Assembly (NCBI GenBank): GCA_020344215.1
Contig: CP070815.1
Coordinates: 4,215,709-4,279,708, forward strand
Direction: 5' to 3'
Length of the DNA stretch: 64,000 bases
Source: Gemmatimonadota bacterium
GTDB lineage: Bacteria; Gemmatimonadota; Gemmatimonadetes; Palauibacterales; KS3-K002
Each line of letters opens with the position of its first letter. The first letter of the stretch is position 1. A program made the translations under genes and the position numbers. Shown one piece after another: positions 44,542 through 53,643 of the stretch. Under the pieces are notes generated by a model. It ran no database searches and was not told where the DNA came from. It worked only from the letters and a program-made list of their open reading frames with translations.

Positions 44542-45993
44542 TTAGGACGTCAGACGGTCCAGCAGCCGGCGGACCGTCGCCTTGGCGTCGCCGAAAAGCA
44601 GGATGGTCTTCGGGTCCTGGTAGAGGAGATTGGGCACACCTGAGTAGCCAGGCTTATCGTCCAGATTGCACACCACGATGTGCTTTGCCTCGTGCGCCCG
44701 GAGAATCGGCATGCCGGAGATCAGGGTGTCCGCAGTTTCCATGGCGGCCGGGTTGACGACGTCGCACGCGCCCACCACGATTGCCAGATCCGTCTCCCGG
44801 AAATCGTCATTCAAATCGTTGAGGTCGCAGAGCTGCTCGTAGTCCACCTCGGCCTCGGCTAAGAGAACGTGCATGTGGCCGGGCATGCGGCCTGCGAGGG
44901 GGTGGACCGCGAATCTCACGGTTCTGCCTTGCTCGACGAGCCACTCGGCCAGCCTCGCGACCTCAAACTGCGCCTCGGCCAGCGCCATGCCGTAACCGGG
45001 GATGATGATAATGCGCTGCGCGGCCCGGACCACCGCCAGACCCTGCGCTTCCGGATCCTGCTCCAGCGCGCCGCGCGGCTCGACGGGCGTGGAGATCATC
45101 TCCTCTTCGCGGCTGGCGGTCGCCGCCTCAGCGGTACCGGGGGCAGAGACAGGAGTGCCGAGCCTAGCCCGGGTGGGCTGAATGCCGGTGAACACGCTTA
45201 GCAGACCGCGATTCATGCCCGCGCACATGACGTGCGTCAGAATCGACCCAGAGGCGGCCACGGTCGCACCGCAAGCGATCAGCAACCGGTTTTCGATGAC
45301 GAGCCCACAGAGCGCCGCGGCCAGCCCGGCGGTGGCGTTCAGGAACGAGATCAGCACCGGCATGTCCGCACCGCCGATACGGATCGAGAAGACCATGCCC
45401 AACAGAATCGAGACCAGAGCCAGTACGACGAGCGCGGACGCGACGACGGATCGGCTCCCCGAGAGCCCTGCGAAGAGCCCGAGGGCGACGATGACAGCAG
45501 CGATCACGAGGAGGAGGCTATTGTGGCGGCGCAGGATAGTCGGGGCTTGCTTAATGCGGTTGGCGAGCTTCCCAGCCGCGATCATGCTCCCACTGAAGGT
45601 CGCGGCGCCGATGACGACGCCTAGGATGCCGGACGCTTCACCCAAGGAGGTGAGCGTTTCACGGCCTGCACGTGTGAGCTCGACCGACGCGACGAGGAAC
45701 GCGGCCACGCCGCCGGCTCCGTGTTGAAAAGCCACCATTGCGGGAATCTGGATCATGCTCACGCGCAGGGCGACCCACGAGCCCGTTGCCGCGCTCAACG
45801 CGGCCACGCCTATCACGAGCGCCAGGCTCATGAGCGGGTTGCGGTACGCGATGGCCACCAGGGCGCACGCCAGTGCCAACGCCGCGGTCGCGTTGCCGAA
45901 GCGGGCCCCGCGCGGCGTGCGGAACTGCGAGATGCCCACGATCAGGATCAATATGATCCCGAAGTCAGTCAGAAGATCGATCCGGTCGCCCAT
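44542..45993 (-). CDS. pntB: NAD(P) transhydrogenase subunit beta
   Basis: 483 residues, normal PntB length. Nine or so membrane helices in the first 270 residues, then the NADP(H)-binding dIII domain (IIPGYGMALAEAQF, RFAVHPLAGRMPGHMHVLLAEA, GACDVVNPAA). With PntAa and PntAb it forms the proton-translocating transhydrogenase that exchanges hydride between NADH and NADP+. Last gene of the long minus-strand redox operon. Confidence 0.95.
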   Translation of the reverse strand: MGDRIDLLTDFGIILILIVGISQFRTPRGARFGNATAALALACALVAIAYRNPLMSLALVIGVAALSAATGSWVALRVSMIQIPAMVAFQHGAGGVAAFLVASVELTRAGRETLTSLGEASGILGVVIGAATFSGSMIAAGKLANRIKQAPTILRRHNSLLLVIAAVIVALGLFAGLSGSRSVVASALVVLALVSILLGMVFSIRIGGADMPVLISFLNATAGLAAALCGLVIENRLLIACGATVAASGSILTHVMCAGMNRGLLSVFTGIQPTRARLGTPVSAPGTAEAATASREEEMISTPVEPRGALEQDPEAQGLAVVRAAQRIIIIPGYGMALAEAQFEVARLAEWLVEQGRTVRFAVHPLAGRMPGHMHVLLAEAEVDYEQLCDLNDLNDDFRETDLAIVVGACDVVNPAAMETADTLISGMPILRAHEAKHIVVCNLDDKPGYSGVPNLLYQDPKTILLFGDAKATVRRLLDRLTS

Positions 45994-46087
45994 CGCTCTC
46001 TTGTTTCTCTCGCGCTCGCCGACGGGTCGTCGATTCTGACACCGCAGGGCACCGGCCAGTCGAACGGAAGCGTCTTCTTCACGCGCG

Positions 46088-46378
46088 TCACTCGCCGGCG
46101 GCCTTTTTCCTGAACAGTGCCAGCATGCGGTCCGTGATTACAAACCCGCCCACGACGTTGAAGACGGCCGTGCCAATGGCGATGGCCCCAAGCACTTTCT
46201 CCACCGCGTTGGTCTTCACGGAGAACAACAAGAGCGCCCCAAGTATGGTGACCGCGGAGATCGCGTTGGTCATCGACATCAGCGGCGTGTGCAGCCGCTG
46301 CGGGACCTTGGAGATCAGGAGGTAACCGATCAAAAACGCAAAGACGAAGACGGCGATCATCAGAAAGAGGTCGGACAT
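46088..46378 (-). CDS. pntAB: NAD(P) transhydrogenase subunit alpha part 2
   Basis: 96 residues from the ATG at 46378, backed by AAGGAGA; a longer frame to 46417 has no support. Four hydrophobic segments, as in the split-alpha form of transhydrogenase, where the membrane part of PntA is a separate small protein. Lies between PntAa and PntB. Confidence 0.92.
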   Translation of the reverse strand: MSDLFLMIAVFVFAFLIGYLLISKVPQRLHTPLMSMTNAISAVTILGALLLFSVKTNAVEKVLGAIAIGTAVFNVVGGFVITDRMLALFRKKAAGE

Positions 46379-46413
46379 CGCGATGGTCTCCTTCCAGGCA
46401 GGGACACTTATCG

Positions 46414-47577
46414 TCACGCCTCGCCCATGGCCTTACGGGCCCCCGCGTGCAATAGTCCGCCGTTGCACGTCACGAGTGACTGCTGTACGACTTCGTCATC
46501 GAAGTTGATCTTGCCAACGCCTTCACGAAACAGGTTCTGCACATAGCAGAGCATGTTGTTGGCATAGAGCCAGGTCGCATGGACGGCCATCGACCCCGGG
46601 ATGTTAGCTGTGCCGCAGATGCAGACGTCGTGCTCGACCGTCGTGCAGCCCGGCTTGGTGAGGGTGCAGTTGCCACCCTGGTCGATGGAGACGTCGATAA
46701 TGACCGACCCGGGTCGCATCGTCCGGACCATGTCCTCGGTGATCAGCACGGGCGCGACTTCGCCAGGCACCAGGGCGCTGAGGATGACGATGTCGGCCTC
46801 CCGGACGACCGGTGCCAGGACGGCGTGCTCCCGCTCGAGCCATTCGGGCGGAAGCGCCTTCGCGTAGCCCTCATCGCCGACTGCGAGTTCCTGGGGCACG
46901 TCGAAATCGAGGATCGTAGTCCCCCTCACGCTGCCCGCGTCGCGGCAGGCTTCCGCCCGGATATCCAACGCCGTGATCTTGGCTCCCAAGCGCTTCGCCG
47001 TCGCGATTGCTTGTAAGCCCACGACACCGGCGCCGATCACCAGGACACTGGCGGGCGGGATGGTTCCGATGGCCGTGCCGATCATTGGCACGAACTTGGG
47101 GAAGTGCGTCGCGGCGATCAGCATGGACATGTAGCCGGTCACCGTGCTCATCGACGTCAGGGCGTCCATGTGCTGTGCCCGCGACGTGCGCGGGATGCCG
47201 TCCATCGTGAATGCCGTAACCCGCCGATCGCAGAGTTTCCGAATCATGTAGTGGTTCGACGGCGCCGCGGGATGCAGGAAGGTGATGAGGATTGATCCCG
47301 GGCGTTGCATATCCACCTCGTGAAGGCCGATCTCGGTGTTCAGCACCGGCTGCTTCACTTTCAGGACGACATCCGACCGTTCAAACAACTGCCGGGGGTC
47401 GTCGAGGATCCGGGCCCCTGCCGAGGCGTATTCATCGTCAGCACGGAACACACCGGCACCTGCGCCAGCCTGCACCAGAACCTCGAATCCCATAGCGACG
47501 TATTCACGGACGGTCTCCGGGAGTGCTGCGACCCGTTGTTCCCCCTCCAGTATCTCTTTGGGAATCCCGATAGTCAT
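46414..47577 (-). CDS. pntAA: NAD(P) transhydrogenase subunit alpha part 1
   Basis: 387 residues from the ATG at 47577 (GAGG 7 nt before it). Soluble NAD(H)-binding dI domain of the AlaDH/PNT family: IPKEILEGEQRVAALPETV at the N-terminus, the RNGE-like binding region, VIGAGVVGLQAIATAKRLGA, and the RPGSVIIDVSIDQGG motif. The split alpha subunit, with PntAb encoded 35 nt downstream, is common in non-enteric bacteria. Confidence 0.93.
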   Translation of the reverse strand: MTIGIPKEILEGEQRVAALPETVREYVAMGFEVLVQAGAGAGVFRADDEYASAGARILDDPRQLFERSDVVLKVKQPVLNTEIGLHEVDMQRPGSILITFLHPAAPSNHYMIRKLCDRRVTAFTMDGIPRTSRAQHMDALTSMSTVTGYMSMLIAATHFPKFVPMIGTAIGTIPPASVLVIGAGVVGLQAIATAKRLGAKITALDIRAEACRDAGSVRGTTILDFDVPQELAVGDEGYAKALPPEWLEREHAVLAPVVREADIVILSALVPGEVAPVLITEDMVRTMRPGSVIIDVSIDQGGNCTLTKPGCTTVEHDVCICGTANIPGSMAVHATWLYANNMLCYVQNLFREGVGKINFDDEVVQQSLVTCNGGLLHAGARKAMGEA

Positions 47578-47645
47578 GAAGTGCCTCACGTGTCTTCAGA
47601 ACAGTGTTCCAGCTCGCTTCAAGCGCCACTGTCGCCGCGCAAGAG

Positions 47646-48062
47646 CTACTCGATATTTGACAGCACCAGCCGAACTCCTTGGTGGATGACCGGCGCCTGT
47701 GTAGAACTCAGCAGTTCGTGTATCTGCTGGATGGCGCGGTGCCTCAAGTCGTCGAGATCGTGCCGCTTCTTTTCCTGCGCACGTGCCAGGCCGGCCGCCA
47801 GCGCTTCGGCTGCTAAGACGCGCACTTCGTGGTACAGCGACTCATCCATCATGATCTCAAGCACCGCCGATAGAAGCGCTTCCCTCGGAGCATCCATCTC
47901 TGTAACCGCCTTGAGCGCCGCTTCCCGCAGACGCCAGTTGGCACGGTAGCGCAGAATGCGCACCAGACCTTCCTGATGCTCGTCAAGCTCGCGATTGATC
48001 CCGAGTCTACCGATCTCTTCCAGGACTCGGCCCCACTCCACGAGATTGCCGAAGCTATCCAT
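47646..48062 (-). CDS. HEAT-like alpha-helical protein
   Basis: 138 residues from the ATG at 48062 (GGGGG 8 nt upstream; the frame extends to 48107). All-helical with HEAT/armadillo-like repeats: WRLREAALKAVTEM, HEVRVLAAEALAAG and RHRAIQQIHELL. No enzyme motif. It lies between the glutamate-synthase-like gene and the transhydrogenase, so it may be an assembly or interaction factor for that operon. Function unknown. Confidence 0.7.
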   Translation of the reverse strand: MDSFGNLVEWGRVLEEIGRLGINRELDEHQEGLVRILRYRANWRLREAALKAVTEMDAPREALLSAVLEIMMDESLYHEVRVLAAEALAAGLARAQEKKRHDLDDLRHRAIQQIHELLSSTQAPVIHQGVRLVLSNIE

Positions 48063-48129
48063 GTGAAACCCCCAACGTTTCTGGCGTGACGACACCCCAG
48101 TCTTCATTTCGCTAGACTGTTCTCAACTC

Positions 48130-49713
48130 CTACCCGTCCAGAATCTCGTCGATCAGTTGACCGTCCACATCCATGACATAGGGCAGACCCGTTACTTCTG
48201 CGGCATTACGAGTCAAAGCCGCCAGATCATCACGTGCTAGAAACTCCAATGAGAACTTGCGACTGCCTGCCATGAGCTGCCGCAGTCCCTGGGCCAATCG
48301 CTCGTAGTATGTGTACAGTCCGAGCGCACCCGCCGGTAATTTCTCGAACTCCTCGTCACCAAGTTCCTCGCGCAGTGAGTGTGCGGTGACGAATATCTCG
48401 TCGCGTGTGTTACCGAACCTCTCGACGTACACAGGGATCTGGCCTGCGTCGATGGCATTTCCAATCGTTTTTCCCACCATCGCGGCTGCCAGGGGGCTCC
48501 TTGCCATGCCAATGAGCTTGACGAACGGCGCCCCTAGGGCGAGGCCCTTGAATATCTGGTCCTCGAAGGTGAAGCCGCCGGCTAACGCCAGTGCAGGTAC
48601 GTGTCTACCCTTAGCCGCGAGGCGTGCGGCATACCGGTAGAGCAGCGAGTGCAGCTCAACCACTGGAACACCCCACTCGTTCATCATCCGCCACGGGCTC
48701 ATGCCCGTGCCCCCGCCAGCCCCATCCACGGTCAACAGGTCCAGCTCGTACCTCGAAGCATAGGCCAGCGCTTGGGCGAGCGCGGCCGGTCGATACGCTC
48801 CCGTCTTGAGGAAGATGTACTTAGCACCCACGTCTCGCAGATACTCTACACGCTTGGCGAAGTCCTCTTCCGTGACCATGCCGACACGAGAGTGACGCTC
48901 GAACTCCTTGAACGCTCCGCTTTTAAAGGTCTTGATGACCGTGGCATCCGTAGGATTCGGTAGGACGATGTAGCCCCGGTCGTACAGCATCTGGGCCTTC
49001 TTGAGATCCTTGATCTTGACCTCGCCGCCGATGTTCTTGGCGCCTTGCCCCCACTTTATCTCGACGCACTCTACGCCGAGCGTGTTGATGGCATACTCGT
49101 GCTCGCCCAAGCGTGTGCCTTCAACGTTGGTCTGGACTACGATAGCGCCGTACCTGTCTCGTTGATGTTCCTTGAAGAGTTGCACGCGACGCTTGAGGTC
49201 GACAGTGTCGACAACGCGTCCTTCGCTGATGACCGACTCGGAGTCCATCCCGGCAACGTTCTCCCCGATGGTCAAGCCCGTCCCGGCCAGGGCCGAACCG
49301 ATGGCCAGGCCCTCCCAGTTGTTCTTGGCTACGTCGGTGGAACCGATTCCAGGAATGATCCACGGGTAGCGGAACTTCAGCCCATCGTCGTGGCCGAACC
49401 GGACCTCGAGATTCACCGCGGGGAAGACCGCTTTGTCACTGTCGGCTTCGACACCCTGAGCTCCCACCACGCCACCCATGATGTTGAGGTGAGAGTAGTC
49501 GACGGGATAGTCTTTCTCGGAAGCCGTAGTAATGACCCCGAACGGCTGCGGATATATCACCTCGTGGCCGCGGTACGCGGACTTGCCGATCTCGCACATA
49601 CCGATACAACCATCGACGCAGGTCACGCACATACCCGAAATGGGCGTCACCGAGTCTTCGGTGCGATTCTTCGTGAGTGTTGCTGCTGACGTGTTTATTC
49701 TGGAAAGCGACAT
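48130..49713 (-). CDS. Glutamate-synthase-like FMN protein with N-terminal Cys cluster
   Basis: 527 residues from the ATG at 49713 (AAGGAGA upstream). It contains only the FMN-binding synthase core (VDGAGGGTGMSPW, ALAGGFTFEDQIFKGLALGAP split by motif). There is no N-terminal glutaminase domain, and the [3Fe-4S] cysteines of GltB are absent: the equivalent stretch is MARSPLAAAMVGKTIG. Instead the N-terminus carries C29-x2-C32-x3-C36-x3-C40, a likely FeS site. Similar stand-alone synthase domains occur in archaea, clostridia and N-methylglutamate synthase (MgsC/GlxD). Likely ferredoxin-linked glutamate or related amination chemistry; not proven. Confidence 0.8.
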   Translation of the reverse strand: MSLSRINTSAATLTKNRTEDSVTPISGMCVTCVDGCIGMCEIGKSAYRGHEVIYPQPFGVITTASEKDYPVDYSHLNIMGGVVGAQGVEADSDKAVFPAVNLEVRFGHDDGLKFRYPWIIPGIGSTDVAKNNWEGLAIGSALAGTGLTIGENVAGMDSESVISEGRVVDTVDLKRRVQLFKEHQRDRYGAIVVQTNVEGTRLGEHEYAINTLGVECVEIKWGQGAKNIGGEVKIKDLKKAQMLYDRGYIVLPNPTDATVIKTFKSGAFKEFERHSRVGMVTEEDFAKRVEYLRDVGAKYIFLKTGAYRPAALAQALAYASRYELDLLTVDGAGGGTGMSPWRMMNEWGVPVVELHSLLYRYAARLAAKGRHVPALALAGGFTFEDQIFKGLALGAPFVKLIGMARSPLAAAMVGKTIGNAIDAGQIPVYVERFGNTRDEIFVTAHSLREELGDEEFEKLPAGALGLYTYYERLAQGLRQLMAGSRKFSLEFLARDDLAALTRNAAEVTGLPYVMDVDGQLIDEILDG

Positions 49714-49741
49714 CACTTCTCTCCTTGGGATAGGCACACCT

Positions 49742-50419
49742 TCAGCGCTGCACTATTTCGCAGGCGACGCACGGATTCATGTAGCACATGATGTCGTCGA
49801 ACTTGTCTACGTTGACACACTGAGGGCTCAGATTGGCGCAGCCTCCGCAGATCGCCTTCTCGGGCTCTGCGTAGCTGCACCTGAGCTCACAGGCTGGACA
49901 CACGTACATGCAGGCGCCACACAGCCGGCAGGTGTCCGATTGGACGTCGAACGGCGTACCGATACCCCGGTTCTCGCCACGTCCGCGGAAGCCGATGGCC
50001 TTGGCCATCATCTGTTGCTCGCACACGCGGACGCACCGACCGCAGAGAATGCAGTCCTCGTACTCTTGACGAAACCGCTGATGCCGTACGTCGTATGCCG
50101 CAGCAAGATCCTGAATCGTCTTCGACTGCGGGCAGGACGCGAGGAGGAGTTCGAGGATCATCCTCCGTGTCCTGACCACTCGCACCGATGCAGTCCGGAC
50201 GACCAGCCCTTCCTGCACCGGGTAAGTGCACGAACTGACCAGCCTCGATCTCGTCTTCGCATCTATTTCCACCACACAGAGTCGACATGCCCCGTAGGGG
50301 GACAGCCCTTCCATGTGGCACAGAGTCGGAATCGGGAAGCCATAGAACTGTGCGGCTTCGAGCAAGGTAGAGCCCCTCTCCACCTGAAGGGCCGCGCCAT
50401 TCATCGTGAACGTGATCAT
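49742..50419 (-). CDS. HoxU/NuoG-N-like ferredoxin protein with Cys-rich tail
   Basis: 225 residues. The N-terminal [2Fe-2S] plant-type motif is C34-C45-C48-C64. Two [4Fe-4S] motifs are C123-C126-C129-C133 and C164-C167-C170-C174. The last 50 residues add eight more cysteines (C177, C181, C191, C194, C201, C212, C217, C220), which HoxU does not have and which suggest one or two further clusters or metal sites. Electron bridge between the NuoF-type diaphorase and other partners. ATGA overlap with the NuoF-GltD gene. Confidence 0.87.
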   Translation of the reverse strand: MITFTMNGAALQVERGSTLLEAAQFYGFPIPTLCHMEGLSPYGACRLCVVEIDAKTRSRLVSSCTYPVQEGLVVRTASVRVVRTRRMILELLLASCPQSKTIQDLAAAYDVRHQRFRQEYEDCILCGRCVRVCEQQMMAKAIGFRGRGENRGIGTPFDVQSDTCRLCGACMYVCPACELRCSYAEPEKAICGGCANLSPQCVNVDKFDDIMCYMNPCVACEIVQR

Positions 50420-53400
50420 GCGCGGCCTCCGCTCGTCTTGCGGAGAGCGTCAACCTTCGCTGAACACCGGGTAAACTCGAGGTCACATCTCAAGCAACGG
50501 CTCGCTTCCTCGACTGCTTCTTGTTGTGTCAGTGACGACTCAATCTCATCGTAACTGTGCACCCGCACCGAATGAGACATCGTAGGTACCTTGACTCTGG
50601 GTGCCTCGTACTGGTCGCCCATCTGGATCTCGGTCGGCTCGACGTATGCCGTGGGAAGACGAGGCTCGGCAGGTTGGCGCAGTTCTTGATTCCGCAGATA
50701 TCGATCGATAACTTCGGCCGCCCGTTTGCCTGCAGCGATGGCATCGATGACGGTGTTTGGCCCCGTGGCCACGTCGCCGCCGGCGAACACCCCGGGTCGA
50801 TCGGTCGCGAGCGTGCGCTTATCGACGACCACTGCTCCACCCCTTGTCTCGATTCCTACAGCGTCCTTGGTCGCGTCGTCGATTGCTACTTCGCCGATGG
50901 CGACGACTAGGGTATCGAGTGGCACGCGATGCTTTGAACCCGGCTTGGCAACTGGCTGCCGCCGACCGCTGGCATCCACCTCGCCCAACTCGTTGCTTAT
51001 GAACTCAACGCCAGTGAGACGTCCCTCGCTGACATGCAGACTCACGGGCGATACCAGCAGCTCCAGCTTCACGCCCTCCTCGATGGCACCTTCGATCTCT
51101 TCGTCGAAGGCAGGCATCTCCTGACGAGTGCGTCGATAGAAGACCGTGACTTCGTTTACGCCTGGCTGGCGCAGCGCTACACGTGCCGCGTCCAAAGCCG
51201 AGTTGCCTCCGCCAACGACCCCAACCCTGCCCCCAGCGAGCGATTCACCTCGGAGATTCCAGGCTTTAAGAAACTCGATCGAGGGATAGACGCCGGCGCA
51301 ATCTTCGCCGTCGATCCCCAGTCGCCGGCAGCGGTGCGCGCCCAAGGCCAAGAATACCGCGTCATAGCCATCCGCTAGCAGGCTCTCGATCGTGAAGTCT
51401 TGGCCCAGAACGCTCCCGCAGCGAAGCGTGATATTGTCATCGATCAGGGCGTTGATCTCTTTCTCCAACACATCTCGAGGCAGGCGGAAGGCGGGTATTC
51501 CCGATACGAGCATCCCCCCGGGGCGGTCTTCGGCCTCGAAGATGGTTGTTGCGTAGCCCTTGAGGGAAAGACCGTGAGCCGCTGCAAGACCCGCCGGCCC
51601 GGCTCCGACCACCGCCACCGGCTTTCCCACTGCGTCGGGATCGAATTGCCGCTGAGGCTCGTAGGTGCTCGGATCAACGCGGTCCGTCACAAATCGCTTA
51701 AGCGCCCGGAGCGCGAGTGGATCCCGCCCAGTGGCGCCCAACCGGCAATGCTCTTCGCACCTGTGATCGCATACGCGAGCGCACACCGACGGGAACGGAT
51801 TCGCCTCACGGATAACCCGATAGGCTTCCCCGTAATCGCCTCTCGCGATGAGAGCGGCGTAACGCCACGCTTCGGTGCCCACGGGGCAGGCGGCCTGGCA
51901 TGGAGCGCCAGTGAGACTTGCGCAGACGTAGGCGTCACACCGCTTGTCGACGATGTGCCGCTGGTACTCGTCGCGGAAATGGCGGAGGGTGCTGAGCACA
52001 GGATTCGCCGCGGACTGCCCCAGACCGCACATGCTCGAGTCGGCCACGGTCTGGCCGAGTTCCTCGAGAAGATCCAGGTGCTCGAGCGTCCCCTTACCCT
52101 CCGATATCTCGTCGAGAATCTCCCACATCCGCTGCGTGCCCTTGCGACAGGTGAAGCACTTACCGCACGATTCGTCCTTTAGGAAGCTCATGAAGTACTT
52201 GGCGACGTCCACCACACAGGTGCTGTCGTCCATGACGATCATGCCACCCGAGCCCATCATCGCCCCAGCATCCGTCAAGCTGTCATAGTCGATGGGGAGA
52301 TCGAAGTGCCAATGCGGTATGCATCCACCGGACGGTCCCCCTATCTGCACCGCCTTGATCCGACCGCCGTGCGGCGGGCCACCGCCGATGTCGTAGACGA
52401 TTTCCCTGATCGAGGTACCCATAGGCACTTCCACCAGGCCCGTGTTCCTGATCTTCCCGACGACTGAGAACACCTTCGTACCTGTGCTGGTGGATGTTCC
52501 GACGCGAGCGAATTCTTCCGCACCTCCAGCGATGATGATGGGGACATTCGCCCAGGTCTCGACGTTGTTGATGCACGTCGGCTTGCCCGAAATACCTCTT
52601 TCACTTGGGAATGGCGGTCTCTGGCTCGGCTCGCCCACCAAGCCTTCGATGCTCTTGATCAGAGCTGTTTCCTCGCCGCATACAAACGCGCCAGCGCTCT
52701 TGACGATGTTGACGTCGAAGTCGACGCCCGTCCCCAGAATGTTTTCGCCGAGCAGGCCGTATTCACGCGCCAACCTGAGAGCGATCAGCAAGTGTTTGAT
52801 CGCGAGGGGATACTCATGCCGCACGAACACGAAACCCTCGGTCGCGCCAATGGCCAGCCCACCAATGGCCATCCCCTCGATCACGCTGTGCGGATTGCCT
52901 TCCAGAATGCTGCGATCCATATAGGCGCCTGGATCGCCTTCGTCTGCGTTGCACACGACGTACTTCTGGCCGCCGCCCTGTCGCCGAGTCATCTCCCACT
53001 TCTCGGCTGTCGGGAACCCCGCGCCGCCGCGTCCCCTGAGCCCCGACCTTCGTATCTCATCGATGATCTCCTCGGGCGTGTACGCCGTCAGAGCCTTGGC
53101 AAGTGACTCATAGCCGCCCTCGGCCAGGTAGTGGAATAATCTGATAGGGTCGATGTGTTGGTTCTTCCCCAGAAGCGTGCGCTGTTGCTTCGCGAAGAAA
53201 GGTATGTCCTCGAGGCGATAGCTGCGCTCACCCGTCGCAGGATCCTGATAGAGTAGATCGTCAACGTGTGTGCCTGAGATCATTGCATCGATGATCCTCG
53301 GTACATCACCGTCGCCGACCTTCGAGTAGAAGACCGTATCGGGCTCCGTTACAACAAACGGCCCCATCTCGCAGAAACCCTGACAGCCGGTAATGCGGAG

Positions 53401-53586
53401 CCCGATCCGCTCAACGAGATTGCGCTCCATGAGGTCCCGCTTAATCACCCGCTGTACATGGTTGGCTCCGCTCGCCTGACAGGCGGTGCCGGCGCATATC
53501 GCGATGCCTGATCCGCGCCGCTTCAGACGGCCACGTATGCGCCGCCGCAGTGCTTCGAGTTCGCTAGTGGTGCGCAGTCTTGGCAT
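50416..53586 (-). CDS. NuoF-GltD fusion: NADH diaphorase plus NADPH oxidoreductase
   Basis: 1056 residues in three parts. Residues 25-110: thioredoxin-like [2Fe-2S] (C31, C36, C68, C72). Residues about 120-540: NuoF/HoxF with FMN/NADH motif GRGGAGFP at 185-192 and [4Fe-4S] ligands C474, C477, C480, C520. Residues about 545-990: GltD/NfnB-type module with Cys sets C550/C555/C563/C567 and C602/C606/C610/C614, FAD motif GAGPAG at 661-666, nucleotide motif GGGNSA at 792-797 and YRRTRQEMPA, whose arginines fit NADPH. So both an NADH- and an NADPH-binding flavin centre occur in one chain, the logic of an NADH:NADP or Nfn-type electron-bifurcating transhydrogenase. Related in idea to Sporomusa-type Nfn, but fused differently. 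Whether it bifurcates is inference. Confidence 0.88.
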   Translation of the reverse strand: MPRLRTTSELEALRRRIRGRLKRRGSGIAICAGTACQASGANHVQRVIKRDLMERNLVERIGLRITGCQGFCEMGPFVVTEPDTVFYSKVGDGDVPRIIDAMISGTHVDDLLYQDPATGERSYRLEDIPFFAKQQRTLLGKNQHIDPIRLFHYLAEGGYESLAKALTAYTPEEIIDEIRRSGLRGRGGAGFPTAEKWEMTRRQGGGQKYVVCNADEGDPGAYMDRSILEGNPHSVIEGMAIGGLAIGATEGFVFVRHEYPLAIKHLLIALRLAREYGLLGENILGTGVDFDVNIVKSAGAFVCGEETALIKSIEGLVGEPSQRPPFPSERGISGKPTCINNVETWANVPIIIAGGAEEFARVGTSTSTGTKVFSVVGKIRNTGLVEVPMGTSIREIVYDIGGGPPHGGRIKAVQIGGPSGGCIPHWHFDLPIDYDSLTDAGAMMGSGGMIVMDDSTCVVDVAKYFMSFLKDESCGKCFTCRKGTQRMWEILDEISEGKGTLEHLDLLEELGQTVADSSMCGLGQSAANPVLSTLRHFRDEYQRHIVDKRCDAYVCASLTGAPCQAACPVGTEAWRYAALIARGDYGEAYRVIREANPFPSVCARVCDHRCEEHCRLGATGRDPLALRALKRFVTDRVDPSTYEPQRQFDPDAVGKPVAVVGAGPAGLAAAHGLSLKGYATTIFEAEDRPGGMLVSGIPAFRLPRDVLEKEINALIDDNITLRCGSVLGQDFTIESLLADGYDAVFLALGAHRCRRLGIDGEDCAGVYPSIEFLKAWNLRGESLAGGRVGVVGGGNSALDAARVALRQPGVNEVTVFYRRTRQEMPAFDEEIEGAIEEGVKLELLVSPVSLHVSEGRLTGVEFISNELGEVDASGRRQPVAKPGSKHRVPLDTLVVAIGEVAIDDATKDAVGIETRGGAVVVDKRTLATDRPGVFAGGDVATGPNTVIDAIAAGKRAAEVIDRYLRNQELRQPAEPRLPTAYVEPTEIQMGDQYEAPRVKVPTMSHSVRVHSYDEIESSLTQQEAVEEASRCLRCDLEFTRCSAKVDALRKTSGGRA

Positions 53587-53643
53587 CGACGTGCTCGTTT
53601 GTTTTCCTTCGCGTCATCAAGCCCCGGGTGATGTCGACGGCCG

